From positions 215,890,250 through 215,954,249 of the forward strand of contig CATIUR010000001.1 in assembly GCA_949592205.1 (NCBI GenBank): 64,000 nt of DNA, in the 5' to 3' direction. A program made the translations under genes and the position numbers. This DNA comes from Helichrysum umbraculigerum. Taxonomy: Eukaryota; Streptophyta; Magnoliopsida; Asterales; Asteraceae. Below the pieces are notes generated by a model, which was not told the DNA's origin, ran no database searches, and was given only the letters and a program-made list of their open reading frames with translations. Shown piece after piece: positions 56,553 through 64,000 of the stretch (positions are counted from its first letter, which is position 1; each line of letters begins with the position of its first letter).

Positions 56553-58647
56553 TGTAACGCCCCAAATTTTGTAAGTTTAAATTATATTATATGCGTTTAG
56601 TTATTTAATTATATGTATATAATATTATGTTATGTGAAATAATTGTTATGTGTTAGAATTAGTTAGTGAAACTAACTATGTAAAGAAACTTGAGTTAGAG
56701 GGTAGAAACTGTCACATTAGCAAAGATGAGGGGTTTATGTGAAAAGATTGTAAATAAAACCCAGCTTCTACTTGTTTCTACTGAAATCCTTATTACTGAA
56801 GAACAGAAAATACGTACAGAACATTTCTAGAGAGAGAGAGAGGCGATTTTAGAGAGAGAAACAAGAAGAAGAGGTGAATCAAACTAGGGTTTTGATTAAT
56901 TGAGGTTTCTAAGCTTCAATTCAGCTTTTGTAAGGTATGAATCAACTCCCTCTTTGTTTAACTAAGTTAGGGTTTAAGAACATAAAACCCTAAGTTAGTG
57001 AAATTGTTGGGTAATTGGTTGTAATTAAGTTCCATACATGTTATTAAGTTAGAAAGAACATATAATTCATGTTAGTTGTATTGATAATCTCTAATCATGT
57101 GTTTTATGGGTAATTGAATTGTTTATGTATAGGTAAGATCACTAAGAAGTTAAGTTCTTGGTGATTTGTGATAGTAATGGTAAGAACTAATGTTAATTAC
57201 CCATATTACATGTGATTAGATATTAATTGTATGGGATTTATGTTAGAAATATGGGTGTTATGTGATTTAGCACCTAAGTATTATGTGAGAAGTAAGAAAG
57301 GGTAGTTAAATGTGTAATTGATAAGTGTTTATGTGATTATGTGAATAGGTGATCAAGTGTGAAAGAGTTCAAATTATTGTTTGTGCAAGTGATAAGGTAA
57401 GTATTTGGACATGTGGAACCAAGGAGTGATTTATCATTCGCTTGGTGGTATCTAAGTAATGACTTTGTCATTAGCTTAGTTTGATGTCAATTCTTTGGAA
57501 TTTGGCATGTTAGATGTTATGGATCCTTAACTTGTTGCAGATTTTTATTGTTAGAGTCCATTACTTACTAAGCATTTATGCTTATGTGTTATGTTTAACA
57601 TGTTTCAGGAAGTTCAAGTAAGGTAAAGGAAGAATCGGGAAAGAAGGTTATGGAAAGCTAGTGGTGGAGCTCATTGCTTGGTTGGTAATGAGTTTTATCC
57701 CTTTTGATCATGCTTACGATACAATAACACCCCCGTTTGTAAAGTTTAAGATTTTAGTCAAAGTTTGTAAAAGTTAGTAAGTCTCACTTGTGAAAGACAT
57801 ATGGTTTGATGAAGTTTAATGTTTTGGTTAAAGTTAGATTAGTGAGACTTGAAATGTTAAAGCTTATATACATATGAATGAAAAGTGTTTTGTTTGACTT
57901 TGTAAAGTCAACTGAGTAAAAGTGTAGGTAATTGGAGAGTCAAAGATTGAAACGGGTCAATTTGGTACCCAAATGGGTCATTAAGTGCTTAAGTGTCAAA
58001 ATGGGTCAAGTTGGTCGAAAGTCAATGGCTTTGGTTCTCACAAGTTTTAAAGCCAAGTTGAAATGTGTAGTCAAAGGCTGGAAGTCAAATTTGATGTATT
58101 AAAGAATTTGACATGTTAGCATTTTGGTGAAAAATGGTCGAAAACTAGTTTACGTGTCAAAATGGGTTTAAACGAGAATTTTGAAAAAGTGAAAGTTGAG
58201 TTATGTTCATTTGACCATTTGAAAGATGTATGCTAAATTTTACGATCCCATGTGTTGTGGTTTAAGAGTTATGCGTTGTCAAAGTTCGTGTTTTGGTATG
58301 AAAATGTGCAGTTTTTAGGAATCTGCTGTAGGAAGTGGGAATCCGGTCGGATTCATGGGAATCCGGCGGATTGCCATGAATCCGGGCGGATTCCGGGGCG
58401 TATTCAGGAACGGATTGCTTAGTTTCAGTTCTGGTCAAAAGTTGGGTCTGAAGTCGTTGGGAATCCGGCGGATTCCCGTAAATCCGGCCGGATTCAGCCT
58501 GTGTCCAGCAACTTTCATTTTTGAATGTTGATTATAATTAAGTAATGTAATAACCAGTGTTTTGGGACCACTATAAGTAAGTACAAGTAATTAGAAGTGT
58601 TATGTTTTTTAAAAAAAAAAAATTTGTTCATGTTTCGGGGTGTTTCA
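56553..58647 (+). repeat. 5' LTR of a young Ty3/gypsy chromovirus
   Basis: It begins TGTAACGCCCCAAATTTTG and ends GGGGTGTTTCA, followed by the Met-tRNA primer site TTGGTATCAGAGC (58650-58662). The first 1,007 bp match 62992-64000 with only about two differences by eye (T/C near 56711 and one AG unit near 56833). That implies a very recent insertion. Near its 3' end lies an array of AATCCGGNCGGATT palindromes (58336-58497). Confidence 0.92.
58336..58497. repeat. AATCCGGCGGATT palindrome array in an LTR
   Basis: Five imperfect palindromes (AATCCGGTCGGATT, AATCCGGCGGATT, AATCCGGGCGGATT, AATCCGGCGGATT, AATCCGGCCGGATT) lie within about 160 bp. They are GC-rich in an AT-rich LTR. Confidence 0.88.
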
Positions 58648-59017
58648 AGTTGGTATCAGAGCACGGTTTAAGGGATTCGGGTATCCACCATTAGTGGGTA
58701 CTTGATCTTAGACCATTTTAATTGTTGTATTGAGCATGATTTAGAGTTGTTATGTGTACGAGATTATGTGTGCTAATGATTTTGAATCAAAGTGTGTCGT
58801 GTGGACTTTGGATATGTTATATTCTAATACGGTAATTAGTGCGCCTGGCCAACGCAATGATTATCATATTACCATATGGGTATCCATGGAAATCACGAAA
58901 CATTAGAGGATAAGTTATTAGCTATTGTTAGTGTCATATGTTAGAAGTATAGATAAAGTAGACTTGTAAATGTTAAGTAAATTGAGTTAAATTTTACCAT
59001 GTCTACTTTCAGTAAAG

Positions 59018-62000
59018 ATGGATGAGCGAGAAATAGATCTTACTCTTGGATTTAACCCGGGTAATAGAGCCCAAGATGATGAAGCAGGAGGCAGAAATGA
59101 AAGACCAAGGTCTCCTATTCCTGACACCGAATTGTCTTGGGAAGGTATAAAATCTCTTGTGTCTAAAGAGATTAGTCAAGCTCAAGAAGCATCTCTTCCT
59201 TTCTTGGTGACTACGATTACAGATACGGTAAGAAAGATTGTAAGTGAAGAAATGCAGAAAGGGAGAGGAGAAGTAGTTATACCTAGACCAGGGGAAATCC
59301 CACAAGTTAATATTCAGGATGAGCAGAAAAAGATCAGTTATAGAGATTTCTCAGCTTGTAACCCACCAGAGTATGATGGTGATCTGGATCCAATTAAATG
59401 TTATCGTTGGATTTCAGAGGTAGAAGGGGCATTCGCTACTGTGGATTGTCCCAACAAATTTAAAGTAAGGTATGCAGCTAACCTTTTAAAGAATCGTGCT
59501 AAGTGGTGGTGGAATGTACAGTGTAGAACTAAGGGTGATGAAGTTATTAGCAAATTGACGTGGGAAGAGTTTAAAGTGATGTTTGAAAGCACGTATTCTC
59601 AAGATGCAGATTTGAATAGAATTCGTCAAGAGTTTTTAGCTATGGAGCAGACAAACGAATCAGTGAATGAGTTGGTGGGAAATTTTCTGGATAGAGCTCG
59701 TTTTTGTCCAGAGTACATGGATAACCCAAGGATGCTTATGAATCATTTTCATAAGGTCTTGAGAAAGGAAATTAGAAAGTATGTACTTCCAAAGAGATGT
59801 CAGACACTTGAAGAGATGATAGACGAGGCGCGATTCCAGGAATTGGAATTAAAGAAAGACGAACAAGTGGCAGCTGCTAAAAGAAAAAGTGAGCAAAGTT
59901 CCGGTTCATCAAAGAAGTTTAGACCGAGTGGGAGTACAAAGAAGGATGATAGACCGGTGCCAGCTGAATGTAAGAAGTGTCATCGAAAACACTTTGGAGA
60001 ATGCAAGTTTGGCACCAACGCATGTTATCAATGTGGACAAGAAGGTCATTTTGGCCGAGATTGTCCAAACCCAATCCGTGTATGTTATAATTGTTATGAA
60101 CCGGGGCACATAAAATCAGAATGTCCGAAACTTGGGAACCGGCCTACTTCTTCAGCACCTCGAAGAACTTCAGAAAAGAAAGCTGTAGAAGTTCCAAAGT
60201 CTAAGGGCCGTTCCTTCCAAATCACTGCTGAGGAAGCTCAGCGAGCCCCCGATGTCCTGACAGGTACCTTTCTTGTAAATTTCATGCATGCACACGTATT
60301 ATTTGATTCGGGAGCTTCGCGATCCTTTGTGTCAGAAAAATTTAGTCAGAAATTCTCTATTCCCCTTAGTGAGTTAGACACTCCACTGGATGTTGAGGTT
60401 GCAGATGATAGAATAGTTTATGTTGCTAATGTATTTCGTGGGTGTCAATTACAGATTAGTAATGAATCTTTTATTATTAATCTCATTCCAATGCCAATGG
60501 GTGAGTTTGATGTAGTAGTGGGTATGGATTGGCTAGGTAGGTATAATGCTATAATTCAGTGTGAGAAAAAGATTATTCGTATCAATACTCCAAGTGGGGG
60601 AGTGATTGATATTTATGGGGAAAAGAAAAAGCCTTCCTTATCCATATGTACCTTCGCTCGTGCCAAACGTCATTTGTCACGTGGTTGTCAAGCCTTTTTG
60701 GCCCACGTGATAGATCTTCAGAAAAGTGTTCCAAAACTCGTGGAGATTCCTGTTGTAAAGGAGTTTCCCGATGTTTTTCCTGACGAGCTACCGGGTATTC
60801 CACCCGATAGGCAAGTCGAGTTTCGTATAGATCTTATCCCTGGAGCTACTCCAATTGCTAAGACTCCGTATAGACTTGCCCCTTCAGAAATGCAAGAATT
60901 GATGAAACAATTACAAGAATTGTTAGATAAGGGGTTTATTCATCCGAGTAGTTCTCCATGGGGTGCTCCAATTTTGTTTGTTAAGAAAAAGGATGGAACA
61001 ATGCGCATGTGTATAGATTATCGGGAATTGAATAAGGTCACCATCAAGAATAGGTATCCCTTACCTAGGATTGATGATTTGTTTGACCAGTTGCAAGGTG
61101 CCAGCTATTTTTCTAAGATTGACTTACGTTCTGGGTATCACCAACTCAAGGTTCGAGAAGAAGATGTGTCTAAAACAGCTTTTAGAACCAGATATGGTCA
61201 CTATGAGTTTGTGGTGATGCCATTTGGTCTAACTAATGCACCAGCCGCTTTTATGGATCTTATGAATCGGGTATGTCGTCCAATGCTCGATAGGTCTGTA
61301 ATTGTGTTTATTGACGATATTCTCATTTATTCTAAGTCTGCTGGTGAACATGAACTTCATTTAAGGCAAGTTTTGCAAATGTTACGTAATGAAAAGCTTT
61401 ATGCCAAGTTCTCGAAATGTGAATTTTGGCTTCGTGAAGTTCATTTTCTGGGTCATGTTGTAAACAGTCAAGGAATTAAGGTTGATCCTACCAAGGTCGA
61501 GGCGGTGATGAAATGGGAACCCCCAACCAATCCGACTGAGGTAAGGAGTTTTCTGGGTTTAGCCGGGTATTATAGACGGTTTATCCAGGATTTCTCCAAA
61601 ATTGCTACTCCACTCACAAAGCTTACTCGTAAGAATATTAAGTATGAATGGAAAGATGAGCATGAACAGGCCTTCAGAACCCTTAAATTAAAGTTAAGTC
61701 AGGCACCTATCTTAGTACTTCCCGATGGTACTGAAGATATGGTTGTATATTGTGATGCCTCTCATAATGGGTTGGGTTGTGTACTGATGCAACGTGGAAG
61801 AGTGATAGCTTATGCCTCGAGACAGTTGAAAGAACATGAGAAAGGGTATCCAGCACATGATTTAGAACTTGCAGCAGTTGTCTTTGCCCTTAAGATATGG
61901 AGGCATTATTTGTATGGAGTAAAGTGCACTATTTATACTGATCATAAAAGTCTTAAGTATTTCTTTGATCAGAGAGATCTTAATATGAGACAAAGACGTT

Positions 62001-62740
62001 GGTTAGATTTGGTGAAGGATTATGATTGTGAAATCCTTTATCATCCTGGAAAAGCGAATGTAGTTGCAGATGCTCTCAGTAGAAAGGCAATGCATCATGC
62101 CTTGATTGTTAGATCTCTTCGAATTACAGTCTCTCCAAATTTGTTTGATCAGATTAAAGAGGTGCAGCAGAAAGCTTGGCAGAAAGGTGATTGGAAAGTA
62201 GAACGTATTAAAGGTCAGATTCAGAATATTGTTGAAGATTCCCGAGGATTAAAGACTCGATATGGCAGAATCTGGATTCCAAAATCAGCAGAGTTAAAGA
62301 AATTATTGCTTGATGAGGCGCATAGATCCAGATATTCTATTCATCCTGGTGCCACTAAAATGTATCACGATTTAAAAGCAGATTATTGGTGGCCAGGCAT
62401 GAAAAGAGAGATTGTTAAATATGTCGAACAATGTCTAACTTGTTTACAGGTGAAAGCAGAACATCAAAAGCCAATGGGAATGATGCAACCCTTGGATATT
62501 CCTGTCTGGAAGTGGGAACATGTTACTATGGATCTAATCACCAAATTGCCAAAGACCCGACGCCAGCATGATACAATTTGGGTGATTGTGGATCGGTTGA
62601 CGAAAAGTGCTATATTTCTACCAATTAAAGAGACGTATACTTCAGAAGCTCTTGCAGATTTATATGTTCAAGAAGTGGTGGCACGTCATGGAGTACCACT
62701 TTCTATTGTTTCTGACCGGGATAGCAGGTTTGGTGGATGA
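59018..62740 (+). CDS. Chromovirus Gag-Pol polyprotein, integrase truncated by a deletion
   Basis: A single 1,240-residue frame begins MDEREIDLTLGFNPGN, 356 bp after the primer site. In order: gag domain (about 110-270), zinc knuckles CYQCGQEGHFGRDC (about 335) and CYNCYEPGHIKSEC (about 355), protease VLFDSGASRSFV (about 427), reverse transcriptase with FIDDILIYS (about 764), RNase H YCDASHNGLGCVLMQ (about 910), integrase zinc-binding region (HP...CLTC, about 1109-1145), then the first integrase catalytic Asp in MDLITKLP and the second in SIVSDRDSRF. The frame ends four codons later. The rest of the integrase core, including the catalytic Glu, has been lost. No stop or frameshift occurs in the first 1,236 codons, which agrees with the near-identical LTRs. 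Confidence 0.93.
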   Translation: MDEREIDLTLGFNPGNRAQDDEAGGRNERPRSPIPDTELSWEGIKSLVSKEISQAQEASLPFLVTTITDTVRKIVSEEMQKGRGEVVIPRPGEIPQVNIQDEQKKISYRDFSACNPPEYDGDLDPIKCYRWISEVEGAFATVDCPNKFKVRYAANLLKNRAKWWWNVQCRTKGDEVISKLTWEEFKVMFESTYSQDADLNRIRQEFLAMEQTNESVNELVGNFLDRARFCPEYMDNPRMLMNHFHKVLRKEIRKYVLPKRCQTLEEMIDEARFQELELKKDEQVAAAKRKSEQSSGSSKKFRPSGSTKKDDRPVPAECKKCHRKHFGECKFGTNACYQCGQEGHFGRDCPNPIRVCYNCYEPGHIKSECPKLGNRPTSSAPRRTSEKKAVEVPKSKGRSFQITAEEAQRAPDVLTGTFLVNFMHAHVLFDSGASRSFVSEKFSQKFSIPLSELDTPLDVEVADDRIVYVANVFRGCQLQISNESFIINLIPMPMGEFDVVVGMDWLGRYNAIIQCEKKIIRINTPSGGVIDIYGEKKKPSLSICTFARAKRHLSRGCQAFLAHVIDLQKSVPKLVEIPVVKEFPDVFPDELPGIPPDRQVEFRIDLIPGATPIAKTPYRLAPSEMQELMKQLQELLDKGFIHPSSSPWGAPILFVKKKDGTMRMCIDYRELNKVTIKNRYPLPRIDDLFDQLQGASYFSKIDLRSGYHQLKVREEDVSKTAFRTRYGHYEFVVMPFGLTNAPAAFMDLMNRVCRPMLDRSVIVFIDDILIYSKSAGEHELHLRQVLQMLRNEKLYAKFSKCEFWLREVHFLGHVVNSQGIKVDPTKVEAVMKWEPPTNPTEVRSFLGLAGYYRRFIQDFSKIATPLTKLTRKNIKYEWKDEHEQAFRTLKLKLSQAPILVLPDGTEDMVVYCDASHNGLGCVLMQRGRVIAYASRQLKEHEKGYPAHDLELAAVVFALKIWRHYLYGVKCTIYTDHKSLKYFFDQRDLNMRQRRWLDLVKDYDCEILYHPGKANVVADALSRKAMHHALIVRSLRITVSPNLFDQIKEVQQKAWQKGDWKVERIKGQIQNIVEDSRGLKTRYGRIWIPKSAELKKLLLDEAHRSRYSIHPGATKMYHDLKADYWWPGMKREIVKYVEQCLTCLQVKAEHQKPMGMMQPLDIPVWKWEHVTMDLITKLPKTRRQHDTIWVIVDRLTKSAIFLPIKETYTSEALADLYVQEVVARHGVPLSIVSDRDSRFGG

Positions 62741-62975
62741 GGCGTTGTATGTACCTTTAGAAGAGATAGAGATCAATGACCAATTGAACTATGTAGAACA
62801 ACCGATAATGATTCTAGAAGAGAAAGTAAAGAGATTGAGAAATAAAGAGATTAAGTTGTTCAAAGTTCAATGGAAGCATAGAAAAGGATCAGAGTTTACA
62901 TGGGAGCCGGAGCATGAAATTGTTAAGTATTATCCGGCTTTGTATCAGGAATGGATTGTGAGGACACAATCCTGA
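62741..62975 (+). pseudogene. Chromodomain-like C-terminal tail of the integrase, out of frame
   Basis: After the break the next frame reads ALYVPLEEIEINDQLNYVEQ, then IMILEEKVKRLRNKEIKLFKVQW and FTWEPEHEI, ending at 62975. This YVE-P, KVQW and TWEPE pattern is that of the chromodomain at the integrase end of plant chromoviruses. It is one frame off from the main polyprotein, so the deletion was not a multiple of three. From usual integrase size I infer several hundred bases missing. Confidence 0.82.
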
Positions 62976-62991
62976 ATAAGTGGGGGAGAGT

Positions 62992-64000
62992 TGTAACGCC
63001 CCAAATTTTGTAAGTTTAAATTATATTATATGCGTTTAGTTATTTAATTATATGTATATAATATTATGTTATGTGAAATAATTGTTATGTGTTAGAATTA
63101 GTTAGTGAAACTAACTATGTAAAGAAACTTGAGTTAGAGGGTAGAAACTGCCACATTAGCAAAGATGAGGGGTTTATGTGAAAAGATTGTAAATAAAACC
63201 CAGCTTCTACTTGTTTCTACTGAAATCCTTATTACTGAAGAACAGAAAATACGTACAGAACATTTCTAGAGAGAGAGAGAGAGGCGATTTTAGAGAGAGA
63301 AACAAGAAGAAGAGGTGAATCAAACTAGGGTTTTGATTAATTGAGGTTTCTAAGCTTCAATTCAGCTTTTGTAAGGTATGAATCAACTCCCTCTTTGTTT
63401 AACTAAGTTAGGGTTTAAGAACATAAAACCCTAAGTTAGTGAAATTGTTGGGTAATTGGTTGTAATTAAGTTCCATACATGTTATTAAGTTAGAAAGAAC
63501 ATATAATTCATGTTAGTTGTATTGATAATCTCTAATCATGTGTTTTATGGGTAATTGAATTGTTTATGTATAGGTAAGATCACTAAGAAGTTAAGTTCTT
63601 GGTGATTTGTGATAGTAATGGTAAGAACTAATGTTAATTACCCATATTACATGTGATTAGATATTAATTGTATGGGATTTATGTTAGAAATATGGGTGTT
63701 ATGTGATTTAGCACCTAAGTATTATGTGAGAAGTAAGAAAGGGTAGTTAAATGTGTAATTGATAAGTGTTTATGTGATTATGTGAATAGGTGATCAAGTG
63801 TGAAAGAGTTCAAATTATTGTTTGTGCAAGTGATAAGGTAAGTATTTGGACATGTGGAACCAAGGAGTGATTTATCATTCGCTTGGTGGTATCTAAGTAA
63901 TGACTTTGTCATTAGCTTAGTTTGATGTCAATTCTTTGGAATTTGGCATGTTAGATGTTATGGATCCTTAACTTGTTGCAGATTTTTATTGTTAGAGTCC
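62992..64000 (+). repeat. 3' LTR of the young chromovirus, cut by the window edge
   Basis: It starts TGTAACGCCCC after the polypurine tract AGTGGGGGAGAG (62979-62990) and continues to the window end. It matches 56553 onward almost perfectly. The TSD lies outside the window. Confidence 0.95.

Overview
The window is AT-rich plant nuclear DNA from a eudicot. It has GT-AG introns, the plant regulators LEUNIG and TIFY8, a plant NADP-malic enzyme, and dense plant-type mobile DNA. The style of the Ty3/gypsy chromovirus LTRs (TGTAACRCCC...GGGTGTTACA followed by an initiator-Met primer site) recalls Asteraceae, but I cannot confirm the family from sequence alone.

Layout. 1-4676 is a non-autonomous LTR retrotransposon whose 5' LTR is cut by the window edge and internally deleted. 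Its 3' LTR interrupts a MULE transposon gene (4677-about 5705, minus strand). 5706-12800 is a graveyard of small DNA transposons with visible target-site duplications (TSDs): two Helitrons, a short MULE-type MITE, a tRNA-derived SINE, a MULE-type foldback with a telomere-like core and a relative beside it, a Stowaway, and a Harbinger-type MITE ending 327 bp before the next start codon. 13120-23163 holds two plus-strand genes: LEUNIG (18 exons) and a CCDC93-like coiled-coil gene (9 exons). 25894-35735 is a five-level nest: a Harbinger element with a Myb-like gene, split by a hAT, split by a Ty3/gypsy element, split by a palindromic SINE-like dimer with LTR-like ends, split by a gag-only TR-GAG element. 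Each level has its own TSD. 37562-44402 holds TIFY8 (plus, 6 exons) and cytosolic-type NADP-malic enzyme (minus, 15 exons), convergent with stop codons about 300 bp apart. 46178-47137 is a large foldback with a 9-bp TSD. 48059-64000 is a second nest: a decayed chromovirus gag-pol, broken by an opposite-strand LTR, which is broken by a very young chromovirus with a deleted integrase that runs off the window.

The four host genes are unrelated housekeeping or regulatory genes, each with its own promoter. LEUNIG and TIFY8 both act in transcriptional repression, but nothing here links them functionally. Exon boundaries were placed by reading GT/AG signals and keeping the frame. All four models sum to a multiple of three. 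I found no tRNA or rRNA gene and no CRISPR array.
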